A stretch of 64,000 nt of DNA from Nakazawaea peltata (GCA_001599355.1 BCGQ01000010.1:124001-188000); one strand, 5' to 3'; shown: positions 10,798 to 21,135, numbered from the stretch's first letter. The notes: generated from the letters alone by a model not told the origin. A program made the numbers and translations.

Positions 10798-12822
10798 TTA
10801 GAAGTAGTCATTGCGGGGCATTGATCTGCTCATTGAAGACTGGGGACGTCTGAGGTTGCGAGGATGCTCCATAAATGATGGTGCTTGGAATGTCAGTCCA
10901 TGGATAGTAGAACGATAATTCTTCTTAGCCCCATGAGATGACATCACATTTGTTATATTGCCTAGATTGGAACGAGTCCCCATTGAAGTTTGGGACCGGA
11001 GTGGTAATGGTTTAATATCTTTATCTGATTCAAAAGAGGAGTCAGAGATGATTGAGCAAGCCGAACATGACGATCGACTTGAACATGAAGAAATTGGTCT
11101 AGGAATATTAGAAGAAGGATGGGAATTCTCAAACCCATTCACCACTGTTGAGTTTGAGGATTTGGAGGGAAATCTCAGCTTAGGCATAGGAAGTCTAGAA
11201 ATCATTCTAGATTTCATTTTCTCTCTTTCTGATCTTATAAGTTCGGACTCTTGAATCTTTAGACTCTCTAAATCTGCTACTAAATTATTCATTATTTCAT
11301 CCTCTGTTTTTGAATCATCTTCTTTATCACTTTCCAGTAAAAGTCTATCGGTAATATTGGATTTGTTTTTCAATTCAGTGAGTGAATCTGGGTCAAGAGA
11401 TTGTCTTCCTTGTGATACTCTCAAAATGGACTCTGGAGTATTTTGAATGTAAATTGGTCTAATACCTAAAGAACTTGTGATGGAGTTACGTAATAATTTC
11501 TTTTTTATTGGGGAGACCAGTTCTGGCTTGAAATCCAATTTCTCCAGGGGTTTAGATCCTTGGATTTGGAGTCCGTTGTCATCTATTACTTGAACTTTCT
11601 TCACGTCCATCAATATTTGCTGCTTTTCCAGGTCTGTAAGATCTTTTGTACTTCCTTCTTTAGGTAATTTGGCCAATTTCGGCAGCAAAACCTTCCAATT
11701 GTCAATCAATTGCTCATAATTCGAGATAATTACTTCGGTTAATTGGAATTTATGCAATTTTCTAATATTCCCCATCATTGTAAGTGACTTATCTAAAATG
11801 GAGACCTTGAAATTTGTCTTACTATCAGCCACAGTAGCCGAGTCTACAGAATTTACATCAGTATTACTCAAATCACTACTACCTGAGACAACTTTCTCTA
11901 GATCTGTGTATACCCAAGTGGCCTCAGTGACCATCTTCTCAAAGATCTCTTGCCATTTGGAATCAAGCAACTCATCTTTCAAGCTGAGTAAATCTTTATT
12001 GAGGAATTTCATCTTCTCTTGTAGCAGATTGTACCTTGTTGATAAAGCATTGGATAAATCTGGGTAGAGCTCTTTGGCAGTGTGCTGGAAATTGTCCAAA
12101 GTGGCTGGAATAAATTCAAGAGACATCTTCAATGGTTTGACCCGGATATCCAAACTCTGATATTGCTGATAAAGTAACTCCTCATGGCTGTTACAAATAG
12201 GTAACTCTAACTTATTACTGGCCAATTTGTTAGTCAACCGAAGAAGGTCCCATTTCTGGAAATCGGCTCTAGAAGCTTTGTATGGAGTGGTCAATTTAGT
12301 TTCTTGAATCTTAAAAGACTCTTTAAGACATTCGTTCAGTTCCAGGTCAATCCCGCCCAACACTTGCTGGTCCAACTCATGGTACAGTACAGCTACATCG
12401 AGTCTCTTCTTGTACAAGATGACAAATTTCTTGATTTGAAGTGACAAGTCACCAACAATCTCGAAATTCTCCAAAACTTCTTCATATTTCTGCCCTTGGT
12501 CATCCACAGACTCTAAAAATACCAACAGTTGAGATATCACATCATCTACATGCTCTAAATTCTTAACAAGGTCCACAATTTCATTACGACCTTCGTATAT
12601 CCAACTCACTGAGTATTTGTCCTCTATGTCAGCTTCATCAATATCACCAAACACTTCCAACAACGATGCCAAATAATCACATACATCCTCTACAGTGTGG
12701 TCAATTTTCAATATATCGAAACCTTCCTCTGTCTCTTGGACCAGTTTCAATTTGACAAGCTCATGGAAGAATGAGAACTGTTTGCAAGACTTGAGAATAT
12801 CTGAAAGAAGGAGTGAAGCCAT
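10798..12822 (-). CDS. KAR9: Kar9, cortical spindle-positioning protein
   Basis: The 674-residue protein matches Kar9 in length (644 in S. cerevisiae), in its all-helical N-terminal two thirds (residues 1-~420, spectrin-like), and in its Ser/Pro/Arg-rich disordered C-terminus. An SxIP motif, S-N-I-P at 571-574, in a basic Ser-rich context is the expected docking site for EB1/Bim1. Kar9 links Bim1 on microtubule plus ends to the myosin Myo2, orienting the spindle toward the bud, and acts in nuclear congression during mating. The position between KEL3 and MDL2 repeats S. cerevisiae order. Two perfect Mcm1-type boxes lie upstream. Confidence 0.88.
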   Translation of the reverse strand: MASLLLSDILKSCKQFSFFHELVKLKLVQETEEGFDILKIDHTVEDVCDYLASLLEVFGDIDEADIEDKYSVSWIYEGRNEIVDLVKNLEHVDDVISQLLVFLESVDDQGQKYEEVLENFEIVGDLSLQIKKFVILYKKRLDVAVLYHELDQQVLGGIDLELNECLKESFKIQETKLTTPYKASRADFQKWDLLRLTNKLASNKLELPICNSHEELLYQQYQSLDIRVKPLKMSLEFIPATLDNFQHTAKELYPDLSNALSTRYNLLQEKMKFLNKDLLSLKDELLDSKWQEIFEKMVTEATWVYTDLEKVVSGSSDLSNTDVNSVDSATVADSKTNFKVSILDKSLTMMGNIRKLHKFQLTEVIISNYEQLIDNWKVLLPKLAKLPKEGSTKDLTDLEKQQILMDVKKVQVIDDNGLQIQGSKPLEKLDFKPELVSPIKKKLLRNSITSSLGIRPIYIQNTPESILRVSQGRQSLDPDSLTELKNKSNITDRLLLESDKEDDSKTEDEIMNNLVADLESLKIQESELIRSEREKMKSRMISRLPMPKLRFPSKSSNSTVVNGFENSHPSSNIPRPISSCSSRSSCSACSIISDSSFESDKDIKPLPLRSQTSMGTRSNLGNITNVMSSHGAKKNYRSTIHGLTFQAPSFMEHPRNLRRPQSSMSRSMPRNDYF

Positions 12823-12970
12823 CGTGGGGTTCTTGATCTTCTCTACTCACTGACTATCAATTGTAGTTTACTAAAGTTTCTTTACCTCTCTTCACAGGGG
12901 TTAAACACTTCAACTTTAGGCATCGCCCGAGGGATCTCAAAATGGTAAAAAAAGTATTATTTACATATTT

Positions 12971-13036
12971 CCTAATTAGGATATCAAATGAGCAGCATAT
13001 TACGAAATAAACGAGAGTACTAATACCCTAATTAGG
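12971..13036. promoter_or_regulatory. Two Mcm1-type palindromes upstream of KAR9
   Basis: CCTAATTAGG occurs at 12971-12980 and again at 13027-13036, 150-215 bases before the KAR9 start. Both are perfect CC(A/T)6GG palindromes; the first is preceded by TTT. Mcm1 acts in mating-type and cell-cycle gene control, which would fit KAR9. The factor is inferred from the motif. Confidence 0.5.
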
Positions 13037-13097
13037 CAATTGTGCCACAGTACACTACTATTCTAACTATAAATCATGGTATATTTGTCTATATGCA

Positions 13098-15488
13098 TTA
13101 GAGATGAGTTCTTGACTCTTCACGGATTTCACGATCTTCAATTCTTTCAGGTAAAGGTCTGTGTAAGGATTTGCGAACTTCATTGGCCAGATCCATTTCT
13201 GGAGCGAAATCTTGGGTGGAATTTTCATCAGATTTCAGATCGAAACTTTCTTCTTCTTGTTGTTCTTGATCATGTTGGTCATGCTCTTCTTCGTCGATCT
13301 CCTCTTTCTTATCTTTATTACTCTCTTCATTAAGAAGTCTGAATAAATGAGATTCTTGATTACTGTAAAGTTCCTTGAATTTACCATATTCAACCAACTT
13401 ACCATCATAACCCAAAACTAAAACGTAATCAGCTCTCTCAATAGTACTGAGTCTATGCAGAATCGAGATAGTGGTCATGCTATGATCACGCATCAATTGA
13501 TTAAGAGTATTATTGACCAGAGTCTCCGATTTAGAATCAAGCAGAGAAGTCAGTTCGTCCAAAATCAACACCAGAGGTTTCTTTAACAAAGCCCTCAGAA
13601 TAGCCACTCTCTGTTTCTGTCCTCCACTTAACAACGATCCTCTCAGTCCGATATAAGTGTCGTATCCATCAGGGAATCTATCGATGAACTCATGACAGTT
13701 CAGTTTCTTCAGAACTGCAACAATTTCTTCATCTGATACTTTGATATGACGAGGAATTCCATACTTGATATTCTCCTCAATTGTACCTGACATCAACACT
13801 GGTTCTTGTTGAACGATACCAATGATATTGGATCTCAACGAATGGACACTATAATTGGTGATATCTTCACCATCGATCAAGATCTTACCCAGTTGAGGGT
13901 TATAAAATCTCAATAACAATGACAGAATCGTAGATTTACCACGTCCAGAAGGTCCCACAATACACACATTGGACCCGCTCAGAATCTTGAAAGAAATCTC
14001 ATCAAATATCACATTGTTAGGTCTAGTTGGATACAGGAAAGTCACCTTATCGAATATTATCTCTCCGTTAGAATGCTTCAACTTTTCACCTACGGTCAAT
14101 TCGATACTGGAACGACGATCCAATAACTCGAATAATCTCGACAGAGCACCTGCACCTTTCATCAATTCAGAATAGAAATTGGCCAAACCAAATACAGCAC
14201 CTCCAGCATACTCTGTATATAACATGAACAGGGTCAAATCACCAATGGTCATCATTGAGGACATAACTAAATGTGTACCATACCCAAGAGTTAATAAAAA
14301 GGTGATATTACCTATCACACCAGTACTAGCGAAGAATGTGGCATTGGTAAGCAGCTCAGTGTACCCAATTTTATACACATTTCTGATTTGATTGTCATAT
14401 CTATGTAATTCCTTAGGCTGGGAGGTGAAACTTTGGATGGTCTTGATACTATTCAACTGTTCTTCAGCGATCTTAGTCAAGGAACCAGTAGCTTGCTGCA
14501 ATTTACGAGAAATCTGTCTAATCTTTCGTCCATAGACATATGATCCCCAGAGTAATGGAGGCAGAAACAGTAAGATCACCACAGTCAATTTCATAGAAAT
14601 CATCAGCATCATGGTTATACCTGTGACTCCTACAATAGTATGTTTAATTCCATCGGATAAATTCTGAGTGATCGAACGAGATACAACATAGGCATCTCCC
14701 GATAATCTGGAGATCAAATCACCCACCTTGTTAACATCATAGAATTCCATATCCTGTGAAAGAGTCTTCTTCATGATATTCAGTCTCAAACGCAGCACCA
14801 ACTTCTCTCCGAGTACTCTTAAAATGATAATTCTTCCAAATGTAGCGATGGTGGAAACGGTCAATAACGCAGCCATGATGGTCAAGAACGGCGTTAAACC
14901 GAACCCGAATAACTCGATATTCTCCAAAGAATCGAACCGCTTTGTCAGATCCAAGATCTCACCGGTGACTTTCGGAAGCAGCATCACAATTCCGGCACTG
15001 AGGAATAAAAGCAGAACCAGGATAGAGAAGATCCGCATGTCACGACGCGCCAATTTCAATAACCGCACAACTTCGCGCCATCCTGATTTCTGGATGTCTC
15101 CCGTGTTCAGCGAAAGTTTCAAAGGATGTGAAGCAAAACTGTCATCTTCCTCAGCATCAGATGAGGTCAGCTTGGATTTCTCTTTGGCCTTGGCTGACGG
15201 TGACGAGCTGAAATGACGAAGGGATAGCACCAGCTGTTGGGTCTGGGTAGGCGCTGTGTTTCTGAAGTGTATCGATGTGAGAAGAGCAGGTTTAGAGACC
15301 AAGAAAGGATGTGTATGAGGTGTAACGGCTCCGGTGAAACCACGGATCCCTCCGAGTGAGGGACGTGCCCATCCGACTAAGGGGCGTGCCCCTGGGTAGG
15401 TCTGAAGACCAGTGAGGAGACCCATGGCGGGCCTGTAACTGGTCTTCCCCAGCATATGGAAACTCAAGTATGCCCTTGAAATCGACAT
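13098..15488 (-). CDS. MDL2: Mitochondrial half-size ABC transporter Mdl2
   Basis: The 796-residue protein has an Arg/Ser/Ala-rich mitochondrial presequence (residues 1-~110), six membrane segments (~150-440), and an ABC domain (~490-725) with Walker A GPSGRGKST, signature LSGGQKQR and Walker B LVLILDE. The GRGKST form, the YTEY-x-GGAVFGL segment and the highly acidic Asp/Glu/Gln-rich tail match Mdl2 better than Mdl1. Mdl2 lies in the inner membrane; the Mdl1 relative exports peptides from the matrix. Four CTG codons fall at invariant alanines (residues 631, 646, 649, 677). Its neighbours KAR9 and ATP15 are the same as in S. cerevisiae. Confidence 0.93.
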   Translation of the reverse strand: MSISRAYLSFHMLGKTSYRPAMGLLTGLQTYPGARPLVGWARPSLGGIRGFTGAVTPHTHPFLVSKPALLTSIHFRNTAPTQTQQLVLSLRHFSSSPSAKAKEKSKLTSSDAEEDDSFASHPLKLSLNTGDIQKSGWREVVRLLKLARRDMRIFSILVLLLFLSAGIVMLLPKVTGEILDLTKRFDSLENIELFGFGLTPFLTIMAALLTVSTIATFGRIIILRVLGEKLVLRLRLNIMKKTLSQDMEFYDVNKVGDLISRLSGDAYVVSRSITQNLSDGIKHTIVGVTGITMMLMISMKLTVVILLFLPPLLWGSYVYGRKIRQISRKLQQATGSLTKIAEEQLNSIKTIQSFTSQPKELHRYDNQIRNVYKIGYTELLTNATFFASTGVIGNITFLLTLGYGTHLVMSSMMTIGDLTLFMLYTEYAGGAVFGLANFYSELMKGAGALSRLFELLDRRSSIELTVGEKLKHSNGEIIFDKVTFLYPTRPNNVIFDEISFKILSGSNVCIVGPSGRGKSTILSLLLRFYNPQLGKILIDGEDITNYSVHSLRSNIIGIVQQEPVLMSGTIEENIKYGIPRHIKVSDEEIVAVLKKLNCHEFIDRFPDGYDTYIGLRGSLLSGGQKQRVAILRALLKKPLVLILDELTSLLDSKSETLVNNTLNQLMRDHSMTTISILHRLSTIERADYVLVLGYDGKLVEYGKFKELYSNQESHLFRLLNEESNKDKKEEIDEEEHDQHDQEQQEEESFDLKSDENSTQDFAPEMDLANEVRKSLHRPLPERIEDREIREESRTHL

Positions 15489-16308
15489 TCCGAGTGTTCC
15501 TTATCTGTGTAGATCGTTTAAGACGTGGATTTGAGCCCTTTTAGCGCTGTAGAACGGACGAGATGTCGATTTTTTCTCGTAGATTCTGAGGAATTTTGTT
15601 GAGCGGGAGGGCAGGGGGCAGGAAAGAGAGGGGCAGGAATGGAAGAGGGGGAGACGTGGAGGGGAGAAGTGGAGGGGAGAAGTGGAGGGAAGAAGTAGAG
15701 GGAAGAAGTAGAGGGGGTGGATTGGAAGGTAGTTGGCAGTGTTTGGGTATCAGAAAGTAGATAGAAGTAGAATTCTGAAATTAGTGAATACGCCAATTGG
15801 CGAACAGCCACAGGTATCGATATCTCCATCTACTGATAACTCTTGTTAGTTTGTACACGACCTTATGAGTCAGGGGCACGATTTTCTTAGGGTGGGGAAG
15901 GGCCAGAAGAACAGAAGATTTTAGGAGGGGATTCTTTGAAGGGGGTGCGAAATCAGATCCACTCAAGGTGTGAGGACCGTCAAAGAGATACTAACCACCG
16001 AATATCACTATATCCAGCCACTTCCCAGTCACTCAACACCCTCCCCTTTGAATGAGTATCTCTCCATATTTATGATATTTGTACTGAGTACACGACTTTA
16101 GTATGAGTATTTTGATAAAATTTACACGACCTCCTGAAGTCCTCCTGAAGTCTCCACCACAACTGATCCAAAGAACAACATCACTATCACATTCTACTCT
16201 CACTCTACATCTCCAATTCTATCGAATATCTTTTCATAAAACATATACAGTAATCCTCCCCCATCAATGAGTTCAATAAATCACCGTAACTCTTCATCTA
16301 AGTACTGT
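15489..16308. other. Intergenic region MDL2-ATP15
   Basis: No gene is seen in 820 bases. The MDL2-proximal part is purine-rich and holds a 13-bp minisatellite (listed separately). GTACACGAC occurs at 15853 and 16088, with TTACACGAC at 16122. A direct repeat CCTCCTGAAGT is near 16131-16152. An isolated TACTAAC (15989-15995) has no matching splice donor. Confidence 0.5.
15656..15720. repeat. 13-bp minisatellite, five copies
   Basis: The unit GTGGAGGGGAGAA is repeated five times head to tail with one to three changes in later copies (GTAGAGGGAAGAA). The strand is all purine apart from the T of each unit. It lies 170-230 bases upstream of MDL2. Confidence 0.9.
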
Positions 16309-16621
16309 TTATTTAACCAATGGCTTGGCCTCTTCAGGAACACCATTCTTAATGACCTGAACTTGAGCTTCACTGAAATCTCTCTTCTCGGCCTTGATTC
16401 TCAAGTCCTCCTTCAAGGAGTTTCTGACAGTTCTGGCAGCAATAGCCATGTATTTGTTGAAGCTAATCATGTTAGTAATCCGTCATTTTATTACCGTGAG
16501 AATCTCGTATACTATAGGGGCCAATCGGAGTGAACACACCTCCTTCTCACTCCCGAAATCTCTCAATTCTCAATCCATCTCTCACTTACGAAAATCCAGC
16601 CTTTTGCCAAGTAGTAGACAT
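16309..16621 (-). CDS. ATP15: ATP synthase F1 epsilon subunit, spliced
   Basis: Coding parts are 16590-16621 and 16309-16462 on the minus strand, joined across a 127-base intron, giving 61 residues. The product begins MSTTWQKAGFSFNKY and continues AIAARTVRNSLKEDLR, which matches Atp15 (MSAWRKAGISYAAYLNVAAQAIRSSLK) in pattern and length (62 in S. cerevisiae). The subunit belongs to the central stalk of mitochondrial F1Fo ATP synthase. The second exon alone could be missed because it is short. Neighbouring MDL2 is also its neighbour in S. cerevisiae. It diverges from POL5. Confidence 0.95.
16463..16589 (-). other. Intron of ATP15
   Basis: Donor GTAAGT, branch site TACTAAC (reverse complement at 16471-16477) and acceptor TAG, 8 bases past the branch site. 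The 32-base first exon ends in phase 2. The reading frame across the junction gives the expected protein. Confidence 0.93.
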
Positions 16622-16852
16622 TTTATATGATCTTGTTTGATTCTAATATATCAATACCTATCGAGTATATTTTTACTATGACGAGTTGTGTTTGATAAAT
16701 TTTCACGAGGAAAATGGTGAATTTTCATTTGATGGTTAGTGACACGGGAATAAATTGGGCCGGGTGGCAGAAGTTTTCGACGTGCTGAAAAATAATAAAC
16801 TGCTCATCATTGTCCCTCTGACTTGTCAAGTTGTCTCTCCCTGCTGCGCAGG

Positions 16853-16881
16853 CTCATCGCTCCGCCCATAAAAAAATTTTC
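16853..16881. promoter_or_regulatory. PAC and RRPE elements of POL5
   Basis: CTCATCGC (reverse of GCGATGAG) at 16853-16860 and AAAAAAATTTTC at 16870-16881 lie 40-65 bases before the POL5 start. They are the usual pair at ribosome-biogenesis genes. Confidence 0.65.
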
Positions 16882-16918
16882 GCCCGAGGAACCTCCGCCC
16901 ATCGATGGTTAAACCATC

Positions 16919-18988
16919 ATGACTGTCAATAGAGATCACTACTACCTGTTGGCAAGTGACGAAGAAGCCAAGCGGATTGAGCTGCTGTCTCTCTTGTTAC
17001 AAGAATTGTTAGACCATGACGATTCCAAAGAATTTCAGTATGCTTTAGACCGTTTAGTCAAGGGACTTGCCTCATCCAGAGACTCAGCTAGAATTGGGTT
17101 CTCGACATGTCTCACTGAGTTGTTATCAATCTTGTTGAGTGACAAGGGATATACGCTGAATGACTTCTTGAAGGAGTTGGATTTCAAAATAACCGCCAAT
17201 ATCTCCAAAAATAACGGTAAAAACGAAAGAGCTATCTTATTTGGGCGTATTTTCGGGATTCAGCTGTTGTTGAACTGTTCATATGAGTTCCTGGTGGAGG
17301 ATTATAAGGAGATTTATACAAAATTGATTGAGATTTCACTTTCCAAATCATGGATTCGTGAAACCTGTTTCGTTACTATCGTTTCTAGTGTTCAAAGATT
17401 GTCGGAGACTGCTGAAGAGGCGGTTATTCCAGATTTGTTAGCTGCTGTTGAAGAATCTGGGTTGACTTCGACTTGTGAAGGGCTACTTTTACATCTTTCA
17501 GTGTCAGCTAAGTACATTTCTAGCCTCAATAACTCGCCTTGGAAAGATAATAACCCCCTTGCCAAAGGAAATTTACCAATGTTGGCCAAAATCTTGAAAG
17601 AATCTGCTAATAATGACCAACCTCTGCAACAGAAAGGTTCATGGCAACCTCGTATCCACAAAGTCTGGCCAGTTCTTTTAGTAAAGTTGTTACAAGAGGA
17701 CCAATCATCAACTACCACACTTAAATCGCCTAAAAAGAGATCTAAAAACCACCATCAGACCCCCTCTTCCACTATCACTTTCTCAGAATTCTGGAAACTG
17801 ATCATCGATGACCAATTCTTTGCTTCTAGTGCCTCTCCAGAGAGAAAATATTGGGGTTTTGAAGTGTTCCGTTTAGCTTGTAAACTTATCCCAGACCACA
17901 CCAAGGTCTCTGTAATTTTATCCCCAAATTTGATGCGTACTTTGATCAACCAATCTTCCAAAGCAGACCGCATGTTGAATAAAATCGCTAAATTGGTCTT
18001 GGAAGATATCATTCTTGTCTCTAGAAGAGATGTTTCACATCAAATCGCTATTTTAACCAAACTCTTAAAAGAAGAATCGATCAGCTTCGATTCCTTAACT
18101 AAATCCAAGACCTGCGAAACCATTATCCATAATAAAGATCTCAGATCAGTACTGGAATTACTTGAATTCTTTATTAATTGGTTCGGGGAGTTGGATGACT
18201 CTAAAAAGAAGCGTCTTATCTTGGACCAAATCGCCTCCGTAGTCAATATCAATAGAGATGATATCCAATTGGTATTACCTCTGTTCAAACTCTTGGTGAG
18301 AGTTGCATTTTTCAAGTCACGTGACCAAGAAGGGGGTGATTCCGAAATTAATATTTTATCTGAAGCTCTGCAACAAAAGCTTAAATCTCTTTTGACCACT
18401 TTTACGTCTAATCTCTCCCAAATAATCTCTCTCATTTCTGAGCTGGAGCAAGATAACTCTTTGAAATTGAATTTAGAGTTCGATGAGGAGTTGCTTCAAG
18501 TTAAAAATGAAGCCATAAGCACTTTAGATACTATTAAATTAGCTCAAGAAAAGAAACCTGAAGACAAGAAATTGACTTGCTTCGAAATCTTGTACTCCAT
18601 GACTATAATTCAGTTATATTCTGGGGATGAAGACTCGATTCTGTTAATTCCGGAGTTAAATGTGGCTTTTGAGAAGCAATTTGATGATTCTGAGGAGTCT
18701 ACAATTGAACTGAACTCGATTTTGATGGATATTTTATTGACGTATATCTCTGAGAAGTCGGCATTGATGAAGCAATTGAGCTTTGTATTATGGGAATTTT
18801 TAGTAGGTAGTGGAGGACTGGACATTGAAATGTTGGGGGAGATTTTGGTTACTAAGGAGAATAAAGAGGGGCAGAAAAAGTTGTTTAATACTGGGGATGA
18901 GGGGGAGGAAGGGCAAGAAGAGGGGCAAGAAGGGGGGCATATTCATGATGAGAATTGTGATCATGACGAAGATGAGGACGAAGATGAT

Positions 18989-19023
<35 letters not shown>

Positions 19024-19759
19024 AGATAACACAGACCTAGATAAAGTTGACCAAGAAACTAATCTGGCCCTCGCTAAAGCCCTCGGAATCCCAACTAATT
19101 CCGAAGAACTGAAAAATTCCGATTCCGACTCCGACTCCGACTCCGACTCCGATTCAATGTCCGACGACTCAATGTCCGATGAACAAATGATGGCCATCGA
19201 TTCCACCCTCTCCCTGATCTTCCAACAACGTCAGAACGCAGTTGAAGAAATCAAATCAAAGTCCGGTAACCAGCGTAAAATAGAAGTCCAGGACCTGCGC
19301 GAGATGATGATTTTCTTTAAGAACCGGGTGTTGGATTTGATTGAAAAATTCACCGAATTGCAGCCTAAATCTCCTAAAAATCTCCATTTCATTTTGCCAA
19401 TGTTACGTTTGATCGAGTTGACTACCGATAAAAATTTGGGGGAGAAGTGTCATAAGATCTTGAAGACAAAGGTTTGTAAGACTAAATTGGAGGATATCGA
19501 TCAGGAGGAATGTGAAAAGATGTTAAAAGAGATCCATATCGAAGCATCATCCTCATCGATTAAACTGCATTCTAATGCTTGTTCTCAATGTTCTCTCTTC
19601 GTAGCTAAGACCATGGTGAACAACAAACCCGAACTGACCAATCAGATCATCGATATCTATTCGGCCACCTTGAAAGAATGGACACAGAAGAAGGAAAACA
19701 AAATTACAAGTAACTTATTCTTCGATTTCATCAATTGGTTAAATTCCAAGAGGGAATAA
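16919..19759 (+). CDS. POL5: Pol5 (Mybbp1A family), rRNA synthesis factor
   Basis: The 946-residue protein belongs to the Pol5/MYBBP1A family: nucleolar helical-repeat proteins, formerly called DNA polymerase phi, that work in rDNA transcription and 60S assembly rather than replication. The N-terminal start (YLLASDEEAKR, then RLVKGLASSRDSARIGFSTCLTELL) matches the conserved Pol5 segment. A long acidic tract, Asp/Glu repeats at about residues 660-705 and an SDSDSD run at about 733-747, precedes the C-terminal helices, as in orthologues. The acidic tract is encoded by GAC/GAT and TCC-GAC repeats and is likely variable in length. The PAC/RRPE pair upstream agrees with the role. Confidence 0.92.
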
Positions 19760-19772
19760 TGTATATAATTAT

Positions 19773-20466
19773 TTAAAGAATCCTACTGAATGGATTTAAT
19801 CTGCTTATAAACCCACCAACTACTCCGTTGGCCAAGTCGTTCAGTTTACCGAATTTATCACATTTGGTGAACAGCATGGCGTTCAATGTAGTTAAAACGA
19901 TCAGAATCAACACCAAAATCAATGATAAAAATTCAAACTTCAAAACTGCCACTACTCCCAAAATGATCCAAAACAGGGGAGCTCCATATAAAAAGATCCA
20001 GAACACTTTGGAGTCAATTGGGTTGATATAACGACCAGGGTCCAGCGTTTCAAATACCCACACACTTTCGCCGATCTCATTTGTTTCGTTCCACCATCTC
20101 AATCCCACCATTAATCTACCACTTATATTCTTCACGTTCCAAAAGTCCAGCAGTAAAAGTAAGATCACACAGATGAACTCTAAGATGAAGTTGCTGGTGA
20201 ACAACAATCCGAGTAAATATACAAGTAATGAGCCAATTCTGAATCCGAGATAGAATAATAACAGCACGGGATGAGAAGATTCCGAAAGTCGTTGATATAA
20301 TGTTCTTACAATGGTGTTATTCTCGTTTCCGCCCGAGGCTCCGCCGGCTGTGGGTGTGTACAGGGTGCTCTGTAAAGTTAGTATTTGGATATCTCCGGAG
20401 AGACGGTCGTCATGGGGCTCAATTCGCCATTGAATTGTCTCTCAATTGATATATTCTACTTACCAT
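19773..20466 (-). CDS. TVP23: Golgi membrane protein Tvp23, spliced
   Basis: The first exon is just the ATG (20464-20466). After a 94-base intron, 19773-20369 encodes the rest, giving 199 residues. Four hydrophobic segments and the blocks HPV-x-LLFYLGFR, DFWNVKNISGRLMVGLRWW and INPIDSKVFW identify the TVP23/FAM18 family, found in late Golgi vesicles. S. cerevisiae Tvp23 has the same RLVQLRWW and NAIDSKLFW motifs. The CTG in HPV-CTG-LL sits where the human protein has Ala (HPLAS). It converges with POL5 with only 13 bases between stops. The precise function of the family is not known. Confidence 0.93.
20370..20463 (-). other. Intron of TVP23 after the start codon
   Basis: Donor GTAAGT directly follows the ATG. 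The branch site TACTAAC is the reverse of 20377-20383 and the acceptor is CAG. Without splicing no ATG precedes the conserved HPV-x-LL segment in frame, which decides the model. Confidence 0.9.
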
Positions 20467-20790
20467 CTTGCCTTCACGTTACTCTTAAACTTAACTAATT
20501 CAGTAGGGTGTCTTTTATTTTGTACCATGGGAATTACCTGAAGAGGAATTACCTAAAGAGGAATAATACTGGGAGAGGTAGGTAATAGATTACTGGGATA
20601 GGAATTACTTAATAAGGAAATATCAGGGGTCTGAAAAACGGGATTACTGTTGGTGTTATGATGTTTGGGACGGGTTGTTGGTTAGATGGTTAGTTGGTGT
20701 ACCGGTGGGAAGACCGGTTATTTATTTGGTTGGTAGGTCAGTTGTGGCCATTACTCCAAATCATTCAATCACTTCCTATTACTATATACA
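20467..20790. other. Intergenic region TVP23-PET100
   Basis: This contains the TVP23 promoter. GGAATTACCT-type repeats (near 20528-20565) and a run rich in GGTTGGT and TTGGTGT (20665-20740) are seen. No gene or RNA is recognised. Confidence 0.5.
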
Positions 20791-21135
20791 TTATTTACTC
20801 TCATCCAAATCAATACCCAACTCCTTAGCTCTCTCCTCTAATCTCTTTCTCTTCTCTAATTTAGCCAGTCTCATTCTAGCCAATTCCAGTTGGATTTCAT
20901 AAGGTTCCTTTGGAATTTTATTCAACGTATTAGGATCAGGCCAGAATCCAGGAACATTAAACTTCTTATCAGTGTCAATACCCACGTAATACATGATAGA
21001 AATTGGCGTCAATAAATAGAATGTGAACTGATAATGTTAGTACTTGATGTGCTGGATCTTAATTTCTCGATCACTTACCTTCAGTAACTCAAACTGTGAC
21101 CTCGTGAGGTTCAATCTTGGAAATTTAAAAGCCAT
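20791..21135 (-). CDS. PET100: Cytochrome c oxidase assembly factor Pet100, spliced
   Basis: Exons 21079-21135 and 20791-21027 join to give 98 residues starting MAFKFPRLNLTRSQFEL. After a short hydrophobic segment comes IMYYVGIDTDKKFNVPGFWP, then NKIPKEPYEI, which is nearly identical to the core of Pet100. The C-terminus is a Lys/Arg/Glu-rich helix. Pet100 is an inner-membrane chaperone needed for late assembly of complex IV. TVP23 and PET100 are also close neighbours in S. cerevisiae. It diverges from MYG1. Confidence 0.96.
21028..21078 (-). other. Intron of PET100
   Basis: 51 bases, donor GTAAGT, branch TACTAAC (reverse of 21036-21042), acceptor CAG. It splits the codons for ...ELAK and FTFYL between exons in phase 0. 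Confidence 0.93.

Noticed and set aside
13542-13553. CTG read as serine (as in Candida) instead of alanine
   Set aside because: The conserved residue at each diagnostic column is alanine (DEATSALD, REFALRL, VEEAFYTT and others), not serine.
15518-15829. Minus-strand ORF over the purine minisatellite
   Set aside because: It is the translation of a simple repeat (Ser/Pro/Leu-rich) and starts in unrelated sequence.
15989-15995. Perfect TACTAAC in the MDL2-ATP15 gap
   Set aside because: No GTAAGT/GTATGT donor upstream within intron distance and no coding sequence on either side.
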